Assembly (NCBI GenBank): GCA_947259765.1
Contig: CAMYNG010000004.1
Span: 86,699 to 150,698 of the forward strand
Length of the DNA: 64,000 nt
Direction: 5' to 3'
DNA from: an uncultured Ectothiorhodospiraceae bacterium
GTDB lineage: Bacteria; Pseudomonadota; Gammaproteobacteria; CAMYNG01
A program made the translations under genes and the position numbers. Positions 38,650-47,404 of this stretch are shown piece after piece (within the stretch, counting starts at the first letter, position 1; the number at the start of each line of letters is the position of its first letter). A model generated the notes under the pieces. That model did not search any database and was not told where the DNA came from. It saw only the letters and a program-made list of their open reading frames with translations.

Positions 38650-39434
38650 AAAAGAACTTGCCATTCTCGGAAGAAGTTCTCAACGCCTTTGTGGACGGTG
38701 AGCTTGACACCGAGGAGCACAAACGCGTCGTAAAGGCGCAACTCGAAAGTACCGAGGTTGCACAGGCGATATGCCAACTTCGATTGCTCAAGGATCTTGT
38801 TAATGTCGCGCGTCCTCAAAATACGCAAGAAACATTTTCATCAAAATCGCCGCCGATATCGATCGATTTAAAGACTGTACGGCGATTCCAAACACGTTTC
38901 CAAGCACGTTTCCCAGCTCGACCGTTTGCGTTTTCCTCTGTGGCGGTGGCTTTGTTGCTGGCAGCGGCTGTCAGCTTGTATCTCCCCGAACGACATGGCG
39001 AACCGGCGGGCCCGGTACTTCGTTACCCGGATATGACATCGCTGCTCGCGGCTTCCGAACAAGTTGATGCCCTGGATATCGTAATCCATCTTAAACATGC
39101 CCAGCGCGGCGCGTTGAAACGCCTGATGCGGCAATTGGAAACGGCCTTGATTGATGCTCGCGACGACAACAGGTTTTTACGCATAGAAGTGGTGGCCAGT
39201 GGGCCCGGGTTGGGTGCGCTCAGGGAAGATGTGTCCCCGGTTGCCAGTGAGATCCATGCCTTGCGTTCCCAATTTCCCAATATCAAGTTTGTGGCCTGTG
39301 GTAAGACACGACAACGCATTGCCAAAAACGAAAACAAGACAGTCCCTATTTTGCCGGATGCGGTTCTAGTAGCTTCCGGACCGAAACAAATCAGCCTGCG
39401 GCGTTCCCAGGGCTGGGTTTTTGTTGAAGTTTAA
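38634..39434 (+). CDS. Transmembrane anti-sigma-like protein with C-terminal DsrE-like domain
   Basis: 266 residues in three parts. Residues 1-60 resemble the cytoplasmic part of anti-sigma factors (SEEVLNAFVDGELD, then a helical segment) but lack the zinc-binding His-x3-Cys-x2-Cys motif. Residues 98-117 are a transmembrane helix. Residues about 146-266 resemble the DsrE/DsrF-like fold: VIHLKHAQRGALKRLMRQLE, LRIEVVASGPGLGAL, KFVACGKT with Cys222 at the position of the conserved Cys, and a C-terminal GWVFVEV. The overlap with the sigma gene supports an anti-sigma role. The DsrE-like domain would lie in the periplasm. Assignment is by motif reading. Confidence 0.8.
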   Translation: MASEMKKNLPFSEEVLNAFVDGELDTEEHKRVVKAQLESTEVAQAICQLRLLKDLVNVARPQNTQETFSSKSPPISIDLKTVRRFQTRFQARFPARPFAFSSVAVALLLAAAVSLYLPERHGEPAGPVLRYPDMTSLLAASEQVDALDIVIHLKHAQRGALKRLMRQLETALIDARDDNRFLRIEVVASGPGLGALREDVSPVASEIHALRSQFPNIKFVACGKTRQRIAKNENKTVPILPDAVLVASGPKQISLRRSQGWVFVEV

Positions 39435-39514
39435 TTACGTGGGAACGGTAATTTTCAATGAAGAGTGTTTTGCAAATCAATGTCGTAATTTGCTTTGACT
39501 TCAGGAGGGAGAAA

Positions 39515-40732
39515 ATGCAATCAACTATAAAACGACTTAACTTGATAGCTGTGTTGTTGGTCGGCCTGTCACTGGTTTTGCAGTCGGTGAGTATGGCGGA
39601 TGACAAGCATAAGAATATTGTTGCTGGAATTATCAGTGCACCTGTTGTAATGAATGGCACGGTTGCGAATGAGCCAACTGAATTTAACGTGATCCTCAGC
39701 GCATCAGGTGTTGGACTGGATCGCGCATTGGATCCGCAGCGATTTGGTTTTCAGATCCCGGCCGGTGGGCGCATGGAAGTTAAGCTGGGTAAAGGTTTCA
39801 CTCGCAATACGCGCATTAATCCGGACACCAGGCTAGAAGAACCGGTCCCCATCAACCCCAACGCCAATATTATTCTTACCATCGGACCACAAAACCCGAT
39901 AATTTTTGCTGCCGGTGACACTGTGGCGCGGGGTAACTGGAGTGTTTCCGATGACGGTAAAAATACTATCACGCTGACTCCAAACGGTGGATCAGGTGAC
40001 AACGGCCTGGAAAATGCGCGTGCGAATGAAGTCGGTGTTAAGGTCATTCATGTACGCCCAAATCCACGTACTCCGGATGGCATGCCTTTCATAAATGGAA
40101 ATCCCGGTGAAATTGGCAGGGTTGTCGTACGTATTTTTGATAGCGAGGGCAAACGGGTTGCTTCCGGTAAAGGCAAAGTCAGGTTTCGCAAAGCAGTGGG
40201 TCGGCAGGTGCACATTACCAATGAAGGTTTACGAACAACTCCGGGAGGTTCTCCCGCGGTAGAAACCGTGGAACTAATTGATTACCAACGCGTCGCGCCC
40301 AATACCACACTAACTAACAAGGATAAAATGACACCGTTTTCCGCCGGTTTTCCCTATGCACCGCGTTTTTTACTGTTTGAAGCACTCGACCCGGATGTGC
40401 GTGGTCAGTTTACCGAGGCCTCATTCATTCCACAGCCGGGAATTGAGAACGTTACTTATGAGGTCGATAGGAAAAGACCGTGGAAAGCCAAATTGCAGCA
40501 AATTACCGCCAATGATGTCGAGACCATAGGCTACATCACTATACGCGGACCAGAGTATGACAGTCCCGGAATGATTCTACCGAGTCCCGGCCTGACCACA
40601 TTGGACGGCAATGGCAGTTTTCTGAGTGTTCCGGTTAAGGTCGGTGAAGAAGACGGTACCTACCGCGTGACGGTCCGCCTGTTCCACGGTGGCAAGGCTA
40701 CAACACATATCGTGGTGACGGATAAAGACTAA
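39515..40732 (+). CDS. Secreted protein of unknown function downstream of the sigma/anti-sigma pair
   Basis: 405 residues starting at the ATG at 39515, which has a strong AGGAGGGA site; an upstream ATG at 39458 would add 19 residues ahead of the signal. A signal peptide ending near SVSMADDK is clear. The mature protein is rich in Gly, Pro, Asn and Thr with many short beta-strand-like segments (VVVRIFDSEGKRVASGKGKVRF, GTYRVTVRLFHGG), suggesting beta-sandwich domains, and has no Cys that I see. I do not recognise the family. It follows the anti-sigma gene by 80 bases and may be an output of that sigma factor. Confidence 0.8.
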   Translation: MQSTIKRLNLIAVLLVGLSLVLQSVSMADDKHKNIVAGIISAPVVMNGTVANEPTEFNVILSASGVGLDRALDPQRFGFQIPAGGRMEVKLGKGFTRNTRINPDTRLEEPVPINPNANIILTIGPQNPIIFAAGDTVARGNWSVSDDGKNTITLTPNGGSGDNGLENARANEVGVKVIHVRPNPRTPDGMPFINGNPGEIGRVVVRIFDSEGKRVASGKGKVRFRKAVGRQVHITNEGLRTTPGGSPAVETVELIDYQRVAPNTTLTNKDKMTPFSAGFPYAPRFLLFEALDPDVRGQFTEASFIPQPGIENVTYEVDRKRPWKAKLQQITANDVETIGYITIRGPEYDSPGMILPSPGLTTLDGNGSFLSVPVKVGEEDGTYRVTVRLFHGGKATTHIVVTDKD

Positions 40733-40783
40733 ATTTTTCACTAAGTTAAAGTTGTTTCCTATAACCAGTTTTTTTCGATAATA

Positions 40784-40809
40784 GCCCTGTCCGGATTGCC
40801 GGACAGGGC
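40784..40809 (+). terminator. Perfect 11-bp hairpin after the secreted protein gene
   Basis: GCCCTGTCCGG and CCGGACAGGGC pair perfectly around ATTG. The run of seven T lies before the stem (about 40769-40776) and only GCTTGT follows, so it is not a canonical intrinsic terminator. It could be a transcript-end stabiliser or protein-binding site. Confidence 0.45.
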
Positions 40810-40940
40810 GCTTGTACAACGTTCTAATCTCTCCTTTTGAGTGTGGCCCGGCCCATACACTCGTTGACGTCTTTTAGTTACACTTAGGCTCATGGAAAAC
40901 CTACGCTTCCCGCACTTTCAATAGCCATCGGATCGCGCCG

Positions 40941-42074
40941 GTGAAGATTGTTGTCGCACCCAACGCCCTTAAAGGCTCGTTGTCTGCCGCGCGAGCGGCC
41001 GAAGCAATGAGCGCCGGCATACGTGCAGTCCTACCTCACGCCGATATTCGTGCTATTCCGGTTGCCGACGGTGGCGACGGACTCATTGCGGCATTGCGTG
41101 ATCCGTTGTCGGCAGAAGTCCACACACAAACCGTCAGTGGCCCTTTGGGAGTGCCGACATCGGCGAGCTTTCTTTACATCCCCCAACGCAAACTCGCGAT
41201 TATTGAAATGGCTGCGGCAGCTGGACTGACTTTGTTGAAGGATGACCAGCTTGACTCGGTTGCCGCGAGCAGTAAGGGTGTCGGCGAACTCATCATAGCG
41301 GCACTTGATCTCGGTTGTCAGCAGATCGTGTTGGGCCTTGGTGGAAGTGCAACAACCGATGGGGCGACCGGCCTGGCGGTCGCCTTGGGAATGCGTTTCC
41401 TGGATAAAAACGGAAGTTCAGTGGCGGGTAACGGGGCCAATTTAGAACATATCCGCACAATTGACAGACGTGAATTGGATGTACGTCTTGCCTCGGTTAA
41501 ATTCGATGTTGCCTGTGACGTGGACAACCCGTTGCTCGGTGAACACGGTGCTGCGCGAGTATATGCGCCACAAAAAGGCGCCGGAGCTGAGCAGATCCGG
41601 CAGCTTGAACGTGGTTTGATGAATCTGGCCAGTGTTATCGAACAGGACACCGGGCGCGACGTGCGCGCGCTTGCGGGCGGTGGCGCAGCGGGCGGCATGG
41701 GGGCCGGTTTGGTTGCGTTTGTCGATGCCGAACTGAAACCGGGTGCGCAACTTGTGCTTGAAATTTTAGACATCGAGCAGGCAATCGCCGACGCCGATCT
41801 GGTTCTGACCAGCGAGGGTCGTCTTGATCAACAAACTCGTTTTGGTAAGGCACCTGCAGCGGTCGCCGGGCTCGCTAAACAGCACAAGGTTCCGTGTATT
41901 GCGATCGCTGGCATGCTTGATGACGACGCTTATCAGCTGCATGAGGTCGGCATTGATGCCGTGTTCTCTTTGTGTCCCGGACCGGTAAGTTTGCAGGATG
42001 CTATTGAAAACGCGGCAAATTACCTTAGCCGCAGCACGGAACAGATCCTTCGCTGTGTGCAAAGGTTCCGCTAA
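40941..42074 (+). CDS. Glycerate kinase (GarK/GlxK family)
   Basis: Phosphorylates D-glycerate with ATP, probably to 2-phosphoglycerate as for this family. 377 residues starting at GTG 40941 (MKIVVAPNALKGSL is the typical beginning). Visible conserved parts are PVADGGDGLIAAL, GVGELIIAALDLGCQQIVLGLGGSATTDGATGLAVALG, and the C-terminal TSEGRLDQQTRFGKAPAAVA. Placed upstream of mannosyl/glucosyl-3-phosphoglycerate phosphatase and synthase genes, it most likely recycles glycerate released by the phosphorylase encoded convergently at 44233-46005. Confidence 0.93.
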   Translation: MKIVVAPNALKGSLSAARAAEAMSAGIRAVLPHADIRAIPVADGGDGLIAALRDPLSAEVHTQTVSGPLGVPTSASFLYIPQRKLAIIEMAAAAGLTLLKDDQLDSVAASSKGVGELIIAALDLGCQQIVLGLGGSATTDGATGLAVALGMRFLDKNGSSVAGNGANLEHIRTIDRRELDVRLASVKFDVACDVDNPLLGEHGAARVYAPQKGAGAEQIRQLERGLMNLASVIEQDTGRDVRALAGGGAAGGMGAGLVAFVDAELKPGAQLVLEILDIEQAIADADLVLTSEGRLDQQTRFGKAPAAVAGLAKQHKVPCIAIAGMLDDDAYQLHEVGIDAVFSLCPGPVSLQDAIENAANYLSRSTEQILRCVQRFR

Positions 42075-42130
42075 CGACACGGGTTTACTTGAAGATGTTA
42101 GAGTAACTCATAAGCTTCGACTCAAACTTG

Positions 42131-43003
42131 ATGCAAAATAGATTCAAAACTCCCGACTTCCCGCTGGTTGTCTACACTGATCTCGATGGCACCTTGTTGG
42201 ACCACGATAGCTACAGTTTTGAGCCCGCTCGCCCTGCGCTCACGCGCCTAAAGTCACTGTCTGTGCCGGTAATTCCGGTTACCAGCAAGACGTTGGCGGA
42301 GCTCTCTGTGTTGATGCAGAAACTAGGTCTGGTGGGTCCGTGTATAGCGGAAAACGGTGGCTTGATTGCTATTCCCATAGGTTACTTTGAGCAGGACACA
42401 TTGGAACAACGTTATGAAGATTTTTACGTTGAGTTTCTATCACCGGATCACGCCGAAATTGTTGCCATGCTGCAGAAGTTGCGACAGACTTTTGGGTTCA
42501 AGTTCAGAGGCTTTGCGGATTTTTCTGTGACCGAGATTGCCGAGCTGACCGGACTCAGTATGGAAGAAGCCGTTTTGGCGCGGGAACGGCTGTGTTCCGA
42601 GCCACTGGTATGGTATGACGATGACGTGGCCTTTAATAAATTTCAGAATGAACTAGGAAAACGCAATTTCACCCTTGTAAGAGGCGGGCGGTTTCATCAC
42701 GTACTAGGTGCTACAGATAAGGCTGTGGCAATCGAAAAACTTAGTCGCCGTTTTACACAAGCTGGATTTACAGATTTTACCAGCATTGCGCTGGGTGATA
42801 GTCCCAATGACCTTAAAATGCTAGATGCAGCCAATGTCGCGGTTGTTATACGTCGTAAGGACGAAAGCTGGTTACAATTTGAGACGCACGCGGAAAAAGT
42901 GGAAACACAATCCAGTGGACCACAGGGTTGGAACGACTTTTTTCAGAATTACCTTGATAAAATAACTTCACCTCAAAGTACAAAACGAGCACCGCATGGC
43001 TGA
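42131..43003 (+). CDS. Mannosyl/glucosyl-3-phosphoglycerate phosphatase (HAD family)
   Basis: HAD-superfamily phosphatase of the MPGP/YedP group, removing the phosphate from glucosyl-3-phosphoglycerate. 290 residues from the ATG at 42131 (a TTG at 42128 directly precedes it). Motif I is YTDLDGTLLD, motif II VIPVTSKT, motif IV LGDSPNDLKML; the cap region includes IAENGGLIAIP. Specificity for the glucosyl rather than the mannosyl substrate is inferred from the GpgS-type synthase encoded immediately downstream, whose start overlaps this gene by eight bases. Confidence 0.9.
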   Translation: MQNRFKTPDFPLVVYTDLDGTLLDHDSYSFEPARPALTRLKSLSVPVIPVTSKTLAELSVLMQKLGLVGPCIAENGGLIAIPIGYFEQDTLEQRYEDFYVEFLSPDHAEIVAMLQKLRQTFGFKFRGFADFSVTEIAELTGLSMEEAVLARERLCSEPLVWYDDDVAFNKFQNELGKRNFTLVRGGRFHHVLGATDKAVAIEKLSRRFTQAGFTDFTSIALGDSPNDLKMLDAANVAVVIRRKDESWLQFETHAEKVETQSSGPQGWNDFFQNYLDKITSPQSTKRAPHG

Positions 43004-44210
43004 TTTCTTCCAGAACGGCAACATCACCACGCTGCATAAGCTGCGTGATCGACCCATTGAGGCCCTGGAAGATGAACTACACAGTTTTGCTGATGCGCGC
43101 CCGATGGCTCTTATACTTCCCAGCCTGTATTCGGAACTGGAAGGGGATGCCTTGCCACGCATAGTCGAACATCTTGGGCACGCGGGGTATATCAGTGACA
43201 TCATCATTGGTCTCGATCGTGCCACCAAGGCACAATTTCAGTATGCACAAAAGTTCTTCAGTGCCCTGCCACAACGTACACATCTTTTGTGGAACGATGG
43301 GCAACGCCTGCGTGGTCTGGATCAACAGTTATCAGCAGACGGCTTGTCGCCTCGACACGAAGGGAAAGGCCGTAATGCCTGGTTCTGTTTGGGTTATGCG
43401 CTCGCGCTGGAACATGTCGAGGCGGTTGCCTTACATGACTGTGATATTTTGACTTACGATCGAAGCTTTCCGGCAAGGCTGTTTTACCCGATTGCGAATC
43501 CTACGTTCAGTTTTGAATTCTGCAAGGGCTACTATGCACGCATTGCGGATGACAAGCTAAGTGGTCGACTTACCCGCTTGTTTGTTACGCCCCTTGTGCG
43601 AGCGTTGAAGAAAGTTGTCGGCGGGCTTGACTACCTTGAGTTTATGGATAGTTTTCGATATCCGCTGTCAGGCGAATTTTCAATGCGGCGTGATTTTATC
43701 AAGTCTGTACGAATTCCCGGAGACTGGGGGCTTGAGGTAGGCATATTATCGGAAGTTTATCGCAACTTGTCACGGCATCAGGTATGCCAGGTGGATATCG
43801 CCGATACTTACGATCATAAACACCAGGTTTTGTCTGCGGAAGAGAAAGAAAGCGGCCTGGTTAAGATGAGCGGAGAAATTGCTAAATCACTTTTTCGCAA
43901 ATTGGGTACTGAAGGTGTTGTTCTTTCGGCGGAGAGCTTCCGAACGATCAAGGCGAGCTATTTTCGCATTGCGCTGGAATGTATTGAACAATATTACTAC
44001 GACGCCAAAATTAATGGCCTGCAGTTTGAACGACACTCTGAGGAAGGCAGTGTCGACCTGTTTGCGCAAAGCATCATGCAGGCCGGCGAATCCTTTCTTG
44101 CCAATCCTATGGAAGCCCCGTTTATTCCCAACTGGAATCGCGTACAAAGCGCTATACCGGATATTGGTGAACAGCTGCTATCTGCAGTTGCCGCAGACAA
44201 TTCTGTCTAG
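42996..44210 (+). CDS. gpgS: Glucosyl-3-phosphoglycerate synthase (GT81-type)
   Basis: Glycosyltransferase that joins a nucleotide-activated glucose to 3-phosphoglycerate, the first step to glucosylglycerate, an osmolyte. 404 residues. The metal-binding DxD is in ALHDCDILTYDR, the nucleotide-sugar part includes LPSLYSELEG and GKGRNAWFCLGYALA, and the acceptor part has GEFSMRRDFIKSVRIPGDWGLEVGIL and HKHQVLS. The length fits bacterial GpgS. Translationally coupled to the phosphatase gene. A mannosyl-3-phosphoglycerate synthase is the main alternative, but the GpgS signature is the better match. Confidence 0.88.
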   Translation: MADFFQNGNITTLHKLRDRPIEALEDELHSFADARPMALILPSLYSELEGDALPRIVEHLGHAGYISDIIIGLDRATKAQFQYAQKFFSALPQRTHLLWNDGQRLRGLDQQLSADGLSPRHEGKGRNAWFCLGYALALEHVEAVALHDCDILTYDRSFPARLFYPIANPTFSFEFCKGYYARIADDKLSGRLTRLFVTPLVRALKKVVGGLDYLEFMDSFRYPLSGEFSMRRDFIKSVRIPGDWGLEVGILSEVYRNLSRHQVCQVDIADTYDHKHQVLSAEEKESGLVKMSGEIAKSLFRKLGTEGVVLSAESFRTIKASYFRIALECIEQYYYDAKINGLQFERHSEEGSVDLFAQSIMQAGESFLANPMEAPFIPNWNRVQSAIPDIGEQLLSAVAADNSV

Positions 44211-44232
44211 GATTTAATCCTAGGCCGATCGT

Positions 44233-46005
44233 TCAGGGCCGATTACTAAACCAACAGGCGGCATACGGTGGCAGCGACAGCTGCGAAGTTTCGATACGAG
44301 TTTCAGCCTCGCAGATTATTTCGCTCCATTCATTGAAGTTTTCCGGCAGTAGTGAACAATCAATTTGTGCAGAACTCGCCGTACAGTTGAACAGGCAAAC
44401 TATTTGCTGATCCCCGTCTCGAGTGGAACGTATGAACCCGAAAATCGCGTCCCCAAGCTCCAGTATCTTTTGTGGCGCATCCGGAGCGAACGCCGGTTGC
44501 TCCTTGCGTAGTTCCAATAGCCGTTGGTAAAGGGAAAATACGCGGCCTGTTTCGGTTTCATGATTGGCGATGAGACCTTCAAGTTCGCTGCGATCCCACT
44601 GGCGCCGGTTAACCGCGCGAGTCAGTCCCGTGCGTTCCACGCCGACATTGTCATTTCTGGTGGCCAGCAGGCTGTGAATGTAAACGGCTGGAACACCTTT
44701 CAAACTCAGTGCAATAATCTGAGACACTAAAAACGAAGCAATATGAAACTGGTTTGAATCACCGTCACTTTGTCGGAAGGCATCAAAATAGCTGATGTTG
44801 AGTTCATAGGGTGTATCGCTGCCATCACTGTTGCGTCGGGTTGAAATGTAACCTCCGCGTTGCCGCATCGCGCCGAGCATTTCGTTGACCTCATTTTCCG
44901 GAACAAGGCCCTCCAACGGCCGTAGGCCAACGCCATCGTGGGACGCGGTAAAATTAAAAAAGGTGCAACTGTCGGGTAAATTAAGCCGCTCCAACTCCAT
45001 TGCCCAGGCAACCAGGTATTTGGTGTTTCCGGAGTAAATTGCGTGTAACAACAGGGGAGGTAGGCTGAACTGATACACCAGATGTGCCTCGTCACCGTCA
45101 CCAAAATAGGTGATGTTTTCTTCATGCGGAACATTGGTTTCCGTCATCATCAGGCCCGCTGGCTCGACCAGTTCCAGAACATCACGAAACAGTTTGATCA
45201 CCTGGTGCGTTTGAGGCAAATGGATGCACGACGTGCCGATTTTTTTCCATAAATAGCCCACCGCGTCCAGGCGTACCATGCGTGCGCCACGGCGAAAGTA
45301 GTACAGCAGGATATCCACAAACTCAAGCAACACCTCGGGATTGGCATAGTTCATGTCAATCTGGTCGTTGGAGAATGTTGTCCAGACATGACGCATGCCT
45401 CTGCGAGTACGCACGCCGCTCAAAACCGGGGTGCTCCGCGGGCGAACCACCATAGCGAGATTTTCGGACGGGTCGACTTCAATGAAATAGCCACAAGCAG
45501 GTTCCTGTCCGGCAATGTAGTCAATGAACCAGAGATTCTCGCGTGAGCAGTGGTTTAGTACCAGATCGAACACCAGGTCAAAACTTTCTTCCAGGGCGGA
45601 AATGTCCTCCCAGGTTCCTAGTTCCGTATTCACTGCGCGAAAGTCGGTTACGGAAAACCCGCCGTCGGAACTCGAAGGGTAAAATGGCAGCAGGTGTACC
45701 ATATTAAAAGCGCTATGTAGGTGTCGGTTTAGAAAAGTACGCAGTGATTGCAGAGGCTGTTGCGCGGGTGACTGAATCGTATCCCCGTAGGTAATCAAGA
45801 CGATATCCCGGTGGGTCCACAGCGGCCCTACGACGGAACGGTTGCGTAACTGCTTATGGGTTTCGAGAATACGAAAAATTCGCTTGGCCGTTGCGGCGCC
45901 GATCTCTTCATCATATAGATAGGCAAGCCGTTGCCGTATTCGCTGGCGCGGGTCAGCGTCAGTCTGCTCAGGGTCGTGCTCTGCGGAAATCGGTGTTGTT
46001 GTCAT
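44233..46005 (-). CDS. GH13 sucrose-phosphorylase-like enzyme, probably glucosylglycerate phosphorylase
   Basis: Subfamily GH13_18-type phosphorylase of about 590 residues. Catalytic elements: nucleophile Asp in RMVRLDAVGYLWKK, acid/base Glu in LMMTETNVPH, and the transition-state Asp in NFTASHDGVGLRP. Characterised relatives include sucrose phosphorylases and glucosylglycerate phosphorylases. Since the convergent genes make glucosylglycerate and phosphorylate glycerate, phosphorolysis of glucosylglycerate to glucose-1-phosphate and glycerate is the best prediction. I use the ATG at 46005; a GTG at 46017 is possible. Confidence 0.85.
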   Translation of the reverse strand: MTTTPISAEHDPEQTDADPRQRIRQRLAYLYDEEIGAATAKRIFRILETHKQLRNRSVVGPLWTHRDIVLITYGDTIQSPAQQPLQSLRTFLNRHLHSAFNMVHLLPFYPSSSDGGFSVTDFRAVNTELGTWEDISALEESFDLVFDLVLNHCSRENLWFIDYIAGQEPACGYFIEVDPSENLAMVVRPRSTPVLSGVRTRRGMRHVWTTFSNDQIDMNYANPEVLLEFVDILLYYFRRGARMVRLDAVGYLWKKIGTSCIHLPQTHQVIKLFRDVLELVEPAGLMMTETNVPHEENITYFGDGDEAHLVYQFSLPPLLLHAIYSGNTKYLVAWAMELERLNLPDSCTFFNFTASHDGVGLRPLEGLVPENEVNEMLGAMRQRGGYISTRRNSDGSDTPYELNISYFDAFRQSDGDSNQFHIASFLVSQIIALSLKGVPAVYIHSLLATRNDNVGVERTGLTRAVNRRQWDRSELEGLIANHETETGRVFSLYQRLLELRKEQPAFAPDAPQKILELGDAIFGFIRSTRDGDQQIVCLFNCTASSAQIDCSLLPENFNEWSEIICEAETRIETSQLSLPPYAACWFSNRP

Positions 46006-46588
46006 TCGCTCGTGCACCAGAAAACGGCATCGGCGTCCTATTCGACACCAGGTTGGGGCAAAAAACGGGTCAGCCTTATCGTACCAGCCGGGTAGGTTTA
46101 CCGCAGCAGGATTTGTGCCACTCTCGCCACCTATGCAGCGGTCCTGCGCAAGTGTAATTTCAAAGGGTGATTACCGGAGCCCGACAAACACACTGCAGCA
46201 ATTTTTGGGCCTGCAAGACTACAAGTTCAGAATTCCATACAGGAAATTTTTCAATCTACGCTCACGCTGGGTACAGCATCAGAAGAGTTTTCCGTTATCA
46301 CTCGAAACACGCACGAGAGAAGCCGGCGGCAGAAGTCGGAGACGGAGCAGATCGAGGTGGCGCGTGCCGGCGAGCAAGGGCGTGGCTTTGCAGTTGTTGC
46401 GTTCAACACACCAGAAGCGCCTGAACCGCCAGCCCCAAATATCGACTTTCTTGCCATAGCGTCGCATGAGGGATTTGATCGAAACGGGGTTTACATAGAT
46501 ACCCAATCAACAAGGAAACTCTGTTAAATTGGGGCCAAAATAAACTTTCTGCTTGAGGCTGGTTTGTTTCTACGCTAGATTAACAAGC
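46006..46588. other. Gene-poor interval with a chemoreceptor relic
   Basis: These 583 bases contain the promoter side of the phosphorylase gene and the left edge of the accessory island. The only recognisable coding trace is the chemoreceptor-like relic at 46171-46527. Two other short plus-strand frames (ending at 46157 and 46459) have no family resemblance. No integrase, transposase or clear terminal repeat was found. Confidence 0.45.
46171..46527 (+). pseudogene. Relic of a methyl-accepting chemotaxis protein signalling domain
   Basis: A frame without a start codon, open from just after a TGA at 46168 to a TAA at 46525-46527. It contains EVARAGEQGRGFAVVA (codons 46354-46401), nearly identical to the strictly conserved hairpin tip of chemoreceptors. 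The upstream residues (SEEFSVITRN and so on) only faintly resemble the coiled coil, and the downstream sequence is unrelated and Pro-rich. The region appears to be a decayed, rearranged fragment, not a functional gene. Confidence 0.5.
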
Positions 46589-47404
46589 ATGGCTAGTGAA
46601 TCTCGTAGCAAATTAAACCGTCTCCTCAGAGCGTGGCCCCAGGGCACTGTCGCCGTGTCGCGCTGGCTGGAGTCCCAAGGCGCCTACCAGCAGCTGGTGC
46701 ATGAGTACGAGAAAAGCGGCTGGATACAGCGTATCGGCCAGGGCGCCTATGTGCGTGCCGGCGATACCGTCGAGTGGTCCGGCGGCCTGCACGCCCTCCA
46801 GGAACAAATGAAGCTTTCCGTTCATGCAGGGGCCAAAACGGCATTGCAGATGCGGGGGTATGCCCATTTTCTGCCCATGGGGATGGGGACGGGGACGGGG
46901 GCGGGTGGCTCCGTATCTCTGTTCGGCGCCCCCGGCACTCGGTTGCCCGCTTGGTTCCGGCAACATGACTGGGGGGTGGAGCTTCGTTATTGCACCACAA
47001 AGCTGTTTACCGATGATCCGGACGCAGGCCTTAGCAAAAAAGAATTGGGTAAATTTGACGTCACGGTTTCGGCGCCTGAGCGCGCCATCATGGAAGTGCT
47101 GTATCTCGTGCCCGCGGAGGAGTCCTTTGAAGAGGCCGCCTTGCTCATGGAGGGACTGACCACCTTGCGGCCGCGCCTGGTCCAATCACTGTTGGAGCAA
47201 TGCCGTTCTGTGAAGGTCAAGCGACTGTTCATGTTCCTCGCAGAATCCTGCAACCATGCCTGGCTCAAGAAACTGGACTTGTCAAAGGTGGACTTCGGCA
47301 AAGGCAAACGCATGATAGTCAAAGGCGGACGGTTTGACACCAAATACAACATTACCGTCCCGGATTCAGGTTTCGAGAGGAAGGCATCGGCGAATTCGGC
47401 ATGA
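46589..47404 (+). CDS. abiEi: AbiEi-type antitoxin (type IV toxin-antitoxin)
   Basis: 271-residue protein of the AbiEi antitoxin group. The N-terminal 60 residues form the expected winged-helix domain (LNRLLRAWPQGTVAVSRWLESQGAYQQLVHEYEKSGWIQRIGQGAYVR). The rest contains the usual KTALQMRGYAHFL, a LFGAPG segment and ISAPERAIMEVLYLVP-like text (here VSAPERAIMEVLYLVP). The start at ATG 46589 is preferred to 46553. It overlaps the toxin gene by four bases (ATGA). In the known systems AbiEi represses the operon and counteracts the toxin without forming a stable complex. Confidence 0.9.
   Translation: MASESRSKLNRLLRAWPQGTVAVSRWLESQGAYQQLVHEYEKSGWIQRIGQGAYVRAGDTVEWSGGLHALQEQMKLSVHAGAKTALQMRGYAHFLPMGMGTGTGAGGSVSLFGAPGTRLPAWFRQHDWGVELRYCTTKLFTDDPDAGLSKKELGKFDVTVSAPERAIMEVLYLVPAEESFEEAALLMEGLTTLRPRLVQSLLEQCRSVKVKRLFMFLAESCNHAWLKKLDLSKVDFGKGKRMIVKGGRFDTKYNITVPDSGFERKASANSA

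Noticed and set aside
46115..46459. 114-residue plus-strand frame as a gene
   Set aside because: It overlaps the chemoreceptor-like relic in a different frame and is Arg/Ser-rich with no recognisable domain.
46020..46588. Left attachment site duplicating the tRNA-Val 3' end
   Set aside because: I searched by eye for the tRNA 3' segment in this interval and found no convincing copy; no integrase gene is present either.
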